A stretch of DNA of 64,000 bases, taken from assembly GCA_030123585.1 (NCBI GenBank), contig CP126120.1:682001-746000 (forward strand), written 5' to 3'. The notes below the pieces were generated by a model that was not told the origin of the DNA, made no database searches, and saw nothing but the letters and a program-made list of their open reading frames with translations. The position numbers and the translations under genes were made by a program. Shown piece by piece: positions 19,076 through 26,981 of this stretch. This stretch comes from Rhodanobacteraceae bacterium (GTDB lineage: Bacteria; Pseudomonadota; Gammaproteobacteria; Xanthomonadales; Rhodanobacteraceae). How positions within the stretch are numbered: the stretch's first letter is position 1; the number at the start of each line of letters is the position of its first letter.

Positions 19076-20101
19076 ATGCTGAAGATCGACACCCACTCTC
19101 ACATCCTGCCGCCGGACTGGCCCAACCTCGCCGAAAAATACGGCGACGCGCGCTTCCCGGTGATGGTCAACGCCGGCGGCCGCCACCGCATCTACCGCGA
19201 CGGCAAGTTCTTCCGCGAGGTATGGAAAAATTCGTTCGACCCGGAATTCCGGCTCGAGGAATGCAGGAAGCTGGGCGTGGACGTGCAGGTGATCTCCACC
19301 GTACCGGTGCTGTTTTCGTACTGGGCCAAACCCAACCAGGCGCGCGAGCTGCACCGTCACCTGAACGCGCACACCGCCGAGATCTGCCGCCAGTACCCGC
19401 AACACTACGCCGGCATCGGCACGGTGCCGCTGCAGTCGCCACGGCTCGCGATCGAGGAGATGGAACATTGCATCGAGCAGCTCGGCCTGCAAGGCGTGCA
19501 GATCGGCTCGCACGTCAACGACTGGAACCTCGACGCGGCGGAGTTGTTCCCGTTCTTCGAAGCCGCGGCCGACCTCGGCGCCGCGATCCTGATCCATCCC
19601 TGGGACATGATGGGCAAGGAAACGATGCCGAAATACTGGCTGCCGTGGCTGGTCGGGATGCCGGCCGAACAGTCGCGCGCGGCCTGCTGCCTGATCTTCG
19701 GCGGCGTGCTGGAACGCCTGCCCAACCTGCGTGTCGCGTTCGCGCATGGCGGCGGCGCGTTCCCGTACACCATCGGCCGCATCGAGCACGGCTACCGGAT
19801 GCGCCCCGACCTGGTCGCCACCGACAACGCGCGCGCGCCGCGCGAATATTTCAAGCGCCTGTTCTTCGATTCCTGCGTGCACGATCCCCAGGCGCTGCGC
19901 TATCTTCTCGACGTCGTCGGCGACGAGCGCGTGATGCTCGGCACCGATTACCCGTTCCCGCTCGGCGAGCAGCAGCCCGGCAGCGGCATCGACGCGCTGA
20001 AGCTCCCACCCCGCCAGCGCGAACGCGTGTTCCACGGCGCCGCTCTGGAGTGGCTGGGGCTGCCCAAACAACGTTTCACGAATCCCGCGGAGGCTGCATG
20101 A
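19076..20101 (+). CDS. 2-amino-3-carboxymuconate-6-semialdehyde decarboxylase (ACMSD)
   Basis: 341 residues of the amidohydrolase superfamily. It decarboxylates ACMS, diverting the kynurenine pathway from quinolinate/NAD toward 2-aminomuconate. The metal site is visible: HSH at residues 7-9, the His in ILIHPWDMMG, and the Asp in MLGTDYPFP. Substrate-loop residues such as QVISTVPVLFSYWAK are typical of ACMSD. First gene of a coupled operon; its TGA overlaps the next ATG (ATGA). Confidence 0.92.
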   Translation: MLKIDTHSHILPPDWPNLAEKYGDARFPVMVNAGGRHRIYRDGKFFREVWKNSFDPEFRLEECRKLGVDVQVISTVPVLFSYWAKPNQARELHRHLNAHTAEICRQYPQHYAGIGTVPLQSPRLAIEEMEHCIEQLGLQGVQIGSHVNDWNLDAAELFPFFEAAADLGAAILIHPWDMMGKETMPKYWLPWLVGMPAEQSRAACCLIFGGVLERLPNLRVAFAHGGGAFPYTIGRIEHGYRMRPDLVATDNARAPREYFKRLFFDSCVHDPQALRYLLDVVGDERVMLGTDYPFPLGEQQPGSGIDALKLPPRQRERVFHGAALEWLGLPKQRFTNPAEAA

Positions 20102-20613
20102 CCAGCAAGATCCGGTTTGCCCTGATGATGTTCGGCGCGTTGGCGCTCGCTCCCGCTGCCTTCGCGGCGGATTATTCGCTGGCCGACGGCGCGGTGAAGT
20201 TTTCCGCCTCGGACGCATGGCCGATGCTGATGGAAAAGCTGGAAGGTCCGCGCCAGTTCATCGCGCTGCAGGTGAAGACCCCCGGCGACGCCAACGCGCT
20301 GGCGCGCATCACCGTGACCGCCGAACAGGTGGACGGCGTCGCGGGCTTCCAGAAATTCCTCAACGACGGCACCGCGCGTGCGCGCAAGCTGCCGGGCTAT
20401 GTCGCCACCAATGCACTGGGCGACAGTTCCAGCCTGCGCTACACCGCCACCGAAAATCACGAGAAGAACGCCTACACCGAAACCTACGCGTTTCGTTCCA
20501 ACCTCGCGATCCAGGTGCGCTGTATCCGCCCCGCCGACGCGGCCCCGGATTGGCGCGCGACCTTCGATGCAGGCTGCCAGTCGGTCGTCACCGCCGTCGA
20601 AAAAGCCCCGTGA
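20098..20613 (+). CDS. Putative secreted protein of the kynurenine operon
   Basis: 171 residues, not recognised. The first 22 residues form a signal peptide (MTSKIRFALMMFGALALAP, cut after AFA). The mature part is about 149 residues with two cysteines near the C-terminus (QVRCIRPAD, DAGCQSV) that could form a disulfide. No catalytic motif is seen. It overlaps ACMSD by four bases and abuts kynU (TGATG), so it is translated from the same mRNA. Its place between pathway enzymes is odd for an exported protein and may be chance. Confidence 0.75.
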   Translation: MTSKIRFALMMFGALALAPAAFAADYSLADGAVKFSASDAWPMLMEKLEGPRQFIALQVKTPGDANALARITVTAEQVDGVAGFQKFLNDGTARARKLPGYVATNALGDSSSLRYTATENHEKNAYTETYAFRSNLAIQVRCIRPADAAPDWRATFDAGCQSVVTAVEKAP

Positions 20614-21902
20614 TGGCGCCGACCGGAGATTTTCGCGCGGAAGCCGGCTGGGCCCGCGCGCAGGACGATGCGGATCCGCTGCGCGCCTTCCGCGACGAGT
20701 TCCTGATCCCGCCGCACGCCGGTGGCGAGCAGACCTACCTCGTCGGCAATTCGCTGGGCCTGCAGCCGCGCGGCGTGCGGCAGGCCCTGCTGGATGAACT
20801 GGACGACTGGGCGCAGTTGGGCGTGGAAGGCCACCTGCACGCGCGGCATCCGTGGCTGCCGTATCACAAGGAAGTGCGCGACGGACTCGCCGAAGTGGTC
20901 GGCGCCGAGCCGTCGGAAGTCGTCGCGATGAACTCGCTGACCGCGAACCTGCACCTGTTGATGGTCAGCTTTTACAGGCCGACGCGCGAGCGCCACGCGA
21001 TCCTGATCGAACGCCACGCGTTCCCCTCCGACCGCGACCTCGTGGCGTCGCAGATCCGCTTCCACGGCTTCGATCCGGCCGAAGCCCTGATCGAGCTGGA
21101 TGGCGACGAACCCGGCGGCGCCGTTTCGATGGCGGCGATCGAACGCGCGCTGGCCGAACATGGAAAACGCATCGCGCTGGTGCTGTGGCCGGGCGTGCAA
21201 TACCTCACCGGGCAGGTGTTCGACCTCAAGGCGATCACGCGGCTCGCGCACGCGCAGGGCTGCATCGCCGGATTCGACTGCGCGCACGCGGCCGGCAACC
21301 TCGCCCTCGCGCTGCACGACAGCGGTTGCGATTTCGCCGCGTGGTGTTCCTACAAGTACCTCAACTCCGGCCCCGGCGCGGTGGCGGGTGCGTTCGTGCA
21401 CGCGCGGCATGCCCACGCGAAGCTGCCGCGTTTCGAGGGCTGGTGGGGCCGCAACGAAGCCACGCGTTTCCAGATGCGCCCCGAGTTCGAAGCCGCGCCC
21501 GGCGCCGACGGCTGGCAATTGTCCAATCCGCCGATCCTGGCGCTGGCGCCGTTGCGGGTGTCGCTGGACCTCTTCCAGCGCGCGGGCATGCCGCGCCTGC
21601 GCGAGAAGTCGAAACGCCTCACCGCCTACCTCGCCTGGCTGATCGAAACGCAACTCGGCGACACCCTTGAAATCCTCACGCCATCCGGACCCGACCGCCG
21701 CGGCGCGCAGTTGTCCGTGCGCGTGCGCGCCGGTCGCGACGCCGGCCAATCGCTGTTCGACTTCATGACCGCGCACGGCGTGCTGGGCGACTGGCGCGAG
21801 CCGGACGTGATGCGCATCGCGCCGGCCCCGCTCTACAACACCTTCGCCGATTGCCTGCGCTATGCCGAATCGGTCAAGGCATGGCGATCGCGAAACGCAT
21901 GA
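20613..21902 (+). CDS. kynU: Kynureninase
   Basis: 429 residues. PLP enzyme splitting kynurenine or 3-hydroxykynurenine to anthranilate or 3-hydroxyanthranilate plus alanine. The PLP Lys is about residue 248 in CSYKYLNSGPGAVAG. Other blocks are YLVGNSLGLQPRGV at the N-terminus, GFDCAHAAGN for PLP binding, and PRFEGWWGRNEATRF for substrate. The start ATG overlaps the upstream stop (TGATG), and the stop overlaps kmo (ATGA). Confidence 0.95.
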   Translation: MAPTGDFRAEAGWARAQDDADPLRAFRDEFLIPPHAGGEQTYLVGNSLGLQPRGVRQALLDELDDWAQLGVEGHLHARHPWLPYHKEVRDGLAEVVGAEPSEVVAMNSLTANLHLLMVSFYRPTRERHAILIERHAFPSDRDLVASQIRFHGFDPAEALIELDGDEPGGAVSMAAIERALAEHGKRIALVLWPGVQYLTGQVFDLKAITRLAHAQGCIAGFDCAHAAGNLALALHDSGCDFAAWCSYKYLNSGPGAVAGAFVHARHAHAKLPRFEGWWGRNEATRFQMRPEFEAAPGADGWQLSNPPILALAPLRVSLDLFQRAGMPRLREKSKRLTAYLAWLIETQLGDTLEILTPSGPDRRGAQLSVRVRAGRDAGQSLFDFMTAHGVLGDWREPDVMRIAPAPLYNTFADCLRYAESVKAWRSRNA

Positions 21903-23311
21903 GCACGCAGACCACCCTCATCGGCGCCGGCCTGGTCGGTGCGCTGCTGGCGACGTTGTTGGCGCAACGCGGATTCGACGTGGAAGTGTTCGAACGCCGG
22001 CCCGATCCGCGCGTGCACGGTTTCCTTGGCGGGCGCTCGATCAACCTCGCGCTGGCCGAGCGCGGCCTGAACGCGGTGCGCAAGGCGGGGCTTGCCGAGG
22101 CGGTGCTCGCGGAGGCCGTGATGATGCGCGGGCGGATGGTGCACGCGCTGGACGGCTCGACCAACCTGCAGCGCTACGGCCTCGACGATTCCGAAGTGAT
22201 CCGCTCGGTCTCGCGCGGCGGCTTGAACATCCTTTTGCTGGATGCTGCCGAACGCGCAGGCGCCAGGCTGCATTTCGACGCGGCGCTCGCCGGTGCGGAT
22301 TTTGGAAGCGGCGACATCGTGCTTGCGAATCACGCCGGCGTCACGCGGAAGCACCGCGCCGGACTGCTGCTGGGCTGCGACGGCGCGGGTTCCGCGCTGC
22401 GCGCGGCGATGGCGAAAGAGATCGATCTCGGCGAACGCGTCGAACCGCTGGGGCATGGTTACAAGGAACTGGAAATTCCGTCGTTAATTCCCTCCCCCGT
22501 AAACGGGGGAGGGAGCCAAGAACCTACGCACGGGGGAATGAACCGATCGGTTTTCGCCATCGAACCCCACGCCCTGCACATCTGGCCGCGCGGCCACTAC
22601 ATGTGCATCGCGCTGCCCAACACCGAAGGCAATTTCACGGTCACCTTGTTCCTGCCGAACGAGGGCGCGTTCCCGAGTTTCGCCACGCTGCCTGACGTTG
22701 GCGCCGCGCGCAGCTTTTTCGAAGAGCAATTCGCCGATGCGCTGGCGCTGATGCCGACCTTCGACGCGGACTGGAACGCGCACCCGGTCGGGCAACTGGC
22801 GACGCTGTACCTCGAGCGCTGGCGCCTCGGCGGACGCGCGGTGCTGCTGGGCGACGCCGCGCACGCGATCGTGCCGTTCCACGGCCAGGGCATGAACGCG
22901 GGTTTCGAAGACGCGGTGGAACTCGCCGCCCTGCTCGACGCGCAGCCCGACGACCCCGCCGCGGTGTTCGCCGAATTCGAATCGCGGCGCAAACCGAATG
23001 CGGACGCGATCGCGGCGATGTCGCTGGCCAACTACGTCGAAATGCGCGACGGCGTCGCCGATCCGCATTACCTGCTGAAGCGCGAACTCGCCGCCGCACT
23101 GACTGCGCGCGCACCCACCCACTTCAAGTCGCATTACCGAATGGTCAGTTTCACTTCGTTACCCTACGCCGATTGCCTCGAACGCGACCGACGCCAGGAC
23201 GCCCTGATGGAAACCCTGCTGGCGGGCCACGACCGCCTCGAAGACATCGACCTTGCCGCCGCGGCCGAACGCGTGCGGCGCGAACTGCAACCCCTGCCAC
23301 AAGGCATTTGA
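21899..23311 (+). CDS. kmo: Kynurenine 3-monooxygenase (with in-frame repeat insertion)
   Basis: 470 residues. FAD-dependent hydroxylation of kynurenine to 3-hydroxykynurenine. Motifs: FAD-binding GAGLVGALLATLLAQRG, FLGGRSINLAL, LLGCDGAGSALR, and GDAAHAIVPFHGQGMNAGFEDA. The hydrophobic C-terminal region follows FKSHYRMVSFTSLPY. Between GYKELEIP (187-194) and FAIEPHALHIWPRG (219 on) there are 24 residues where family members have only a few. This stretch is encoded by a G/C palindrome (22490-22513) of intergenic-repeat type. The frame stays open, and the enzyme is probably functional with a longer surface loop. The ATG at 21899 overlaps the kynU stop. Confidence 0.92.
   Translation: MSTQTTLIGAGLVGALLATLLAQRGFDVEVFERRPDPRVHGFLGGRSINLALAERGLNAVRKAGLAEAVLAEAVMMRGRMVHALDGSTNLQRYGLDDSEVIRSVSRGGLNILLLDAAERAGARLHFDAALAGADFGSGDIVLANHAGVTRKHRAGLLLGCDGAGSALRAAMAKEIDLGERVEPLGHGYKELEIPSLIPSPVNGGGSQEPTHGGMNRSVFAIEPHALHIWPRGHYMCIALPNTEGNFTVTLFLPNEGAFPSFATLPDVGAARSFFEEQFADALALMPTFDADWNAHPVGQLATLYLERWRLGGRAVLLGDAAHAIVPFHGQGMNAGFEDAVELAALLDAQPDDPAAVFAEFESRRKPNADAIAAMSLANYVEMRDGVADPHYLLKRELAAALTARAPTHFKSHYRMVSFTSLPYADCLERDRRQDALMETLLAGHDRLEDIDLAAAAERVRRELQPLPQGI
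22490..22513. repeat. Short palindrome inside kmo
   Basis: Perfect 11-base arms (CCCTCCCCCGT / ACGGGGGAGGG) around AA. It is similar to the CCCTCTCC...GGAGAGGG arms of the elements at 29541-29665 and 59935-60056. It encodes PSPVNGGG within kmo. Confidence 0.7.
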
Positions 23312-23315
23312 GCGC

Positions 23316-23732
23316 ATGCCCTTGCCCGAATCGATCCGGCGCGCCTGGACCGAAACCGAGTACCGCGTGCGTTTGCCCTACGGCGGTTACGCGAGCATCC
23401 GCTGCGGCGCACCGCTGCCCGCGCCCCTGTTCGCGCTGCTGCGGCACGCCGACGATCCGTGGGGATACATCACCGCGTGGAATCCCGCCGGCGTGTTGCT
23501 GCCGCTTGCCACCAACAAGATCCGCCAACGGCGCCTGCGCGACGAGCTGAAGGGCGATCGCCTGCGCTACTTCGGGGGCATCGGCGTCGGCCCCAGCAAC
23601 TGGCGCGAACCCAGCCTGTTCGTGCCGGGCATGAGCTACGACCGACTCGACGCGATGGCGCGCCGGTTCGGACAACTCGGCGTGGTGCGCGGGACCGGCG
23701 CCGGGCTGGCGGAGTTGCACGAACTGATCTGA
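23316..23732 (+). CDS. DUF3293 domain protein
   Basis: 138 residues with the DUF3293 hallmarks: GYITAWNPAG, then N-K-I-R-Q-R-R-L-R-D-E-L, then a short GIGVGPSNWREPSLFVPG stretch. The function is unknown. It begins five bases after the kmo stop and is probably carried by the kynurenine transcript. The open frame extends back to 23253, but the ATG at 23316 avoids overlap with kmo and fits the family start. Confidence 0.8.
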   Translation: MPLPESIRRAWTETEYRVRLPYGGYASIRCGAPLPAPLFALLRHADDPWGYITAWNPAGVLLPLATNKIRQRRLRDELKGDRLRYFGGIGVGPSNWREPSLFVPGMSYDRLDAMARRFGQLGVVRGTGAGLAELHELI

Positions 23733-23749
23733 GGAACCTCTGATCCTGC

Positions 23750-23863
23750 TCGTCATTCCGGCGCCGCCGCAACTCTTTGCGGCGGAACCCGGAATCCAGC
23801 GTTTTCGCATTTCAGCGACATGCAACAAAGTCACTGAATTCCCGCCGTCGAGGGAATGACGAG
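23750..23863. repeat. Intergenic repeat, CGTCATTCCGG family (copy 2)
   Basis: It opens with TCGTCATTCCGGCG and closes with GGGAATGACGAG; it contains CCCGGAATCCAGCG, shared with the copy at 6657-6828. An inner hairpin GCCGCCGCAA...TTGCGGCGG is visible. It separates the kynurenine operon from the ccm operon. Confidence 0.7.
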
Positions 23864-23924
23864 GGCATCGATCGATCGGAGCGTGGACAGTTCCGGGAGG
23901 CGCCGCGACAATACGCGGTCGCCC

Positions 23925-24563
23925 ATGACCTCGCCCACCGCCATCCCGGCGCCGCTGCTGTCGGCGCACCAGCTCGCGTTCTCGCGCAACGACGAGCCCG
24001 TGTTCGGCCCGCTGGATTTCAGCATCGGCCGCGGCGAGACCGTGCTCGTCGAAGGCGACAACGGTTCCGGCAAGACCACCCTGCTGCGGGTGCTGGCCGG
24101 CATGTTGCCCGCGAGTTCAGGCGACATCCGCTTCGACGGTCATCCCGCCTCGCGCGATGTCCGCAACGGCCGCGTGTTGTGGCTCGGCCATCGCATCGGC
24201 ATGAACGAATCCCTGAGCGCGCGTGAGAACCTCGATTTCCTCGCGGGACTCTACGGTGCACGCGCAGGCATGACGGCCGCGGCCGCGATGGAACGCGTCG
24301 GCATTGCGGCATGGATCGACGAACCCTTGCGCACGCTTTCCGCCGGACAGAAGAAACGCGTCGCCCTGGCGCGGTTGCTGCTGTCGCCGGGCGACCTGTG
24401 GCTGCTGGACGAACCCTACGCCAACCTCGACCGGCATGGCATCGATCTGGTCAATGCCCTGATCGCGGAACACTGTTCGGGCGGCGGCGGCGCACTGGTC
24501 ACCAGCCACGGTGCGGTGCGCTTCGCCGATCCGAACGCGCGGCACATTCATCTCGTTGCATAA
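23925..24563 (+). CDS. ccmA: Cytochrome c maturation ATPase CcmA
   Basis: 212 residues. ATPase of the CcmABCD complex that releases holo-CcmE. Walker A is GDNGSGKTTL, the ABC signature LSAGQKKRVALARLLLSP, Walker B LWLLDEPYANLD, and the H-loop VTSHG. The length is normal for CcmA. First gene of the nine-gene ccm set; the ATG at 23925 lies 12 bases after a possible -10 (GACAAT), so the leader would be very short. A palindromic repeat separates it from ccmB. Confidence 0.95.
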   Translation: MTSPTAIPAPLLSAHQLAFSRNDEPVFGPLDFSIGRGETVLVEGDNGSGKTTLLRVLAGMLPASSGDIRFDGHPASRDVRNGRVLWLGHRIGMNESLSARENLDFLAGLYGARAGMTAAAAMERVGIAAWIDEPLRTLSAGQKKRVALARLLLSPGDLWLLDEPYANLDRHGIDLVNALIAEHCSGGGGALVTSHGAVRFADPNARHIHLVA

Positions 24564-24579
24564 AAAGCCAAAGCACACT

Positions 24580-24669
24580 GTCCGCAAATATACGCAAATG
24601 AACGCGAATAGAAAAAACAATTTCAGCTTTCGTATTTACATTTGTGTTCATTTGCGTTCATTCGCGGAC
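24580..24669. repeat. AT-rich imperfect palindrome between ccmA and ccmB
   Basis: Starts GTCCGCAAATATACGCAAATG and ends with its imperfect inverse, CATTTGCGTTCATTCGCGGAC. It is unusually AT-rich for this genome. It resembles the element at 31201-31308 in its ACGCGAA/TTCGCG motifs. It interrupts an operon that is otherwise mostly overlapping genes. Confidence 0.65.
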
Positions 24670-24684
24670 TGAAACCGCTTTTCA

Positions 24685-25428
24685 ATGGTCACTGCCATAC
24701 AACCCATCGCCGACCCGGCGCCTGTCACCACAACGACGCGATCGCGCTCACCAGGCACGCCGCATGCCTGCGCGGCACTGCTGCGGCGCGACCTCGTGCT
24801 GGCATGGCGGCGGCGTGGCGAACTGTTCCTGCCGTTGCTGTACGCGGTGATCGTGACCGCACTGTTCCCGTTCGCGCTGGGCCCCGACCCACAACTGCTG
24901 GGCCGGATCGCCGGCGGCGTGCTGCTGGTGATCGTGGTGCTGGCGATGCTGCCCGCGCTGGAATCGATGTTCCGCGCCGACCTCGAGGACGGCACGCTGG
25001 AACAATGGCTGCTGGCGCCGCAACCGCTGGCGCTGTTGGCCTTGACCCGGGTCATCGCCCATTGGCTCACCACGGTCCTACCCTTGCTCGTCGTGATGCC
25101 GTTGCTGGGCGCCCTGTTGAACCTGTCCGTGAAAGTGCTGCCGGTGCTGATGCTCGCGCTGCTGCTGGCGACGCCCCTGCTGGCGCTGCTGGGCGCGGTG
25201 CTGTCGGCGTTGGCGGCGGGGGCGCGCCGCTCTGGTATCCTTTTGGCGCTGATGTTGTTGCCGCTGGCGGTGCCGGTGGTGATCTTCGCCGCCGGCGCGA
25301 TCGCCGCGGCGCAATCCGGCATGCCGTACCTCGCCCCGTTGACGTGGCTGGCCGCGGCGCTGGTCATGGCGATCGTGCTGGCGCCGCTCGCCTGTGCGGC
25401 GGCACTCAGGATCGCGGTTGAAGCGTGA
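24685..25428 (+). CDS. ccmB: Heme exporter membrane subunit CcmB
   Basis: 247 residues; a CcmB protein usually has about 220. Six hydrophobic helices, with the family blocks LLRRDLVLAWRRRGELFLPLLY, FRADLEDGTLEQWLLAP and the helix-rich C-terminus. The first 28 residues (polar, four Thr in a row) are extra; translation might start further in, but no better ATG is seen. Membrane partner of CcmA in the Ccm system I complex. Confidence 0.93.
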   Translation: MVTAIQPIADPAPVTTTTRSRSPGTPHACAALLRRDLVLAWRRRGELFLPLLYAVIVTALFPFALGPDPQLLGRIAGGVLLVIVVLAMLPALESMFRADLEDGTLEQWLLAPQPLALLALTRVIAHWLTTVLPLLVVMPLLGALLNLSVKVLPVLMLALLLATPLLALLGAVLSALAAGARRSGILLALMLLPLAVPVVIFAAGAIAAAQSGMPYLAPLTWLAAALVMAIVLAPLACAAALRIAVEA

Positions 25429-25561
25429 TGATGAAGCTTGCAACGTTGACACGAATCGCCGGCCCGGACTGCCCGTTCCAAGGATCTCCGCGAATCCCGC
25501 CGCCGAAGCCGGAACGACCGCAGCATGGCGCGATCGCGCGCCGACGGGTGTTCTCCTGACC

Positions 25562-26326
25562 ATGTCCCGCAGCTACATTCCCCACTGGATGCATTGGCTC
25601 GGCTCGCCGCCGAACTTCTACCGCTTCGCAGGCGCGTGGCGCCCGTGGCTGATGGCGGCGGCCGTACTGACGGCGGCGATCGGGCTGTACGGCGGCCTGG
25701 TGCTGGCGCCGCCCGATTACCAGCAGGGCGACGCCTACCGGATCATATTCATCCATGTGCCGAGTGCGTGGATGAGCCTTTTCATCTACATCGGCATGGC
25801 GATCGCGGGATTGATCGCGATGGTTTGGCGCGTGAAATTGGCCGAAGTGATCGCGATGGAATGCGCACCGGTCGGCGCGGCGTTCACCTTCATCACGCTG
25901 GTGACCGGTTCGTTGTGGGGCAAGCCCATGTGGGGCACGTGGTGGACCTGGGACGCGCGCCTGACCTCCGAACTGGTGCTGCTGTTCCTGTACCTCGGCG
26001 TAATCGGCCTGTACAACGCCTTCGAGGATCGCCGTCGCGGCGCGCGCGCGGCGTCGCTGCTGGCGCTGGTCGGCATCGTCAACCTGCCGATCGTGCACTA
26101 CTCGGTGCAGTGGTGGAACACCTTGCACCAGGGCTCGACGGTGGATTTCCTCGACCCGGCGCGCTCGTCGATCTCGCCCTCGATGCTGTGGCCGCTGCTG
26201 GTGATGGCGCTGGCGACGCACCTGTATTTCTTCGCCAGCATCCTCGGCCGCACGCGCGCCGGGCTGCTTGCATTGGAAGGTGGCAAGCAGTGGGTGCGTG
26301 AAATAGTCGCGGAGCAACGCGCATGA
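25562..26326 (+). CDS. ccmC: Heme transporter/handler CcmC
   Basis: 254 residues, six helices. It loads heme onto CcmE. The tryptophan-rich WWD motif is GTWWTWDARLTSELVLLFLYLG. Flanking heme-ligand histidines are in FIHVPSAWMS and PIVHYSVQWWNTLHQG. I chose the ATG at 25562; the frame is open from 25394. The 133 bases after ccmB hold no gene. Overlaps ccmD by four bases. Confidence 0.95.
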   Translation: MSRSYIPHWMHWLGSPPNFYRFAGAWRPWLMAAAVLTAAIGLYGGLVLAPPDYQQGDAYRIIFIHVPSAWMSLFIYIGMAIAGLIAMVWRVKLAEVIAMECAPVGAAFTFITLVTGSLWGKPMWGTWWTWDARLTSELVLLFLYLGVIGLYNAFEDRRRGARAASLLALVGIVNLPIVHYSVQWWNTLHQGSTVDFLDPARSSISPSMLWPLLVMALATHLYFFASILGRTRAGLLALEGGKQWVREIVAEQRA

Positions 26327-26517
26327 TGCATTGGTTGGCGATGGGTGGATACGCCGTTTACGTGTGGCCCGCGTACGCGGTGTTCTTCATCGTGCTGGCG
26401 TGGGATTGGCTGGCGCCGGGTTTCCGCAAGCGCAAGCTGACGCGCGAACTGCGCGGACGCATCGCCCGCGAGCACACCCGCAACACACGCGCATCGCGCG
26501 CGGAGGCTTCGACATGA
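26323..26517 (+). CDS. ccmD: Heme exporter protein CcmD
   Basis: 64 residues: one membrane helix (GGYAVYVWPAYAVFFIVLAW) and a basic C-terminal tail (RKRKLTRELRGRIARE), the standard CcmD layout. Needed for release of holo-CcmE from CcmABC. Overlaps ccmC and ccmE by four bases each. Confidence 0.92.
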   Translation: MMHWLAMGGYAVYVWPAYAVFFIVLAWDWLAPGFRKRKLTRELRGRIAREHTRNTRASRAEAST

Positions 26518-26981
26518 ATCCGGTTCGCAAACGGCGGCTGATCGTCACGCTGCTGATCCTGGGCGCGGTCGCGATCGCGACCGGCCTGTCGGTGTTCGCG
26601 CTGCAGCAGAACATGACCTACCTGTATTCGCCCAGCGAGGTGGATGCCGGCAAGGCGCCGCATGACGGCCAGTTCCGGCTGGGCGGCATCGTCAAGGAAG
26701 GCAGCATCCGGCGTGTACCGGGTTCGCTCACCACCGACTTCGTGATCACCGACCGCTTCCAGAGCATCCCGGTGACCTACACCGGCATCCTGCCCGACCT
26801 GTTCCGCACCGGCCAGAGCACCATCACCACCGGCAAGATGGTCAACGGCACCTTCGTCGCGACCACGGTGCTGGCCAAGCACGATGAGACCTACATGCCG
26901 CCGCAGGTCGCGCAGGCGATCGCGAAGGCGAAGGAAGAACATCGCGTTCCCCCGAACGACGGGCACGGAGGTTCGCAGTGA
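26514..26981 (+). CDS. ccmE: Heme chaperone CcmE
   Basis: 155 residues. N-terminal signal anchor (residues 8-28) and a periplasmic OB-fold domain. The heme-binding His123 lies in LAKHDETYMPP with Tyr127 four residues later, the classic HxxxY motif of CcmE. Carries heme from CcmC to CcmF. The stop overlaps the GTG of ccmF. Confidence 0.95.
   Translation: MNPVRKRRLIVTLLILGAVAIATGLSVFALQQNMTYLYSPSEVDAGKAPHDGQFRLGGIVKEGSIRRVPGSLTTDFVITDRFQSIPVTYTGILPDLFRTGQSTITTGKMVNGTFVATTVLAKHDETYMPPQVAQAIAKAKEEHRVPPNDGHGGSQ

Noticed and set aside
22490..22513. kmo as a pseudogene because of the palindrome
   Set aside because: The frame remains open across the insertion and all downstream motifs, including GDAAHAIVPFHGQG, are intact.
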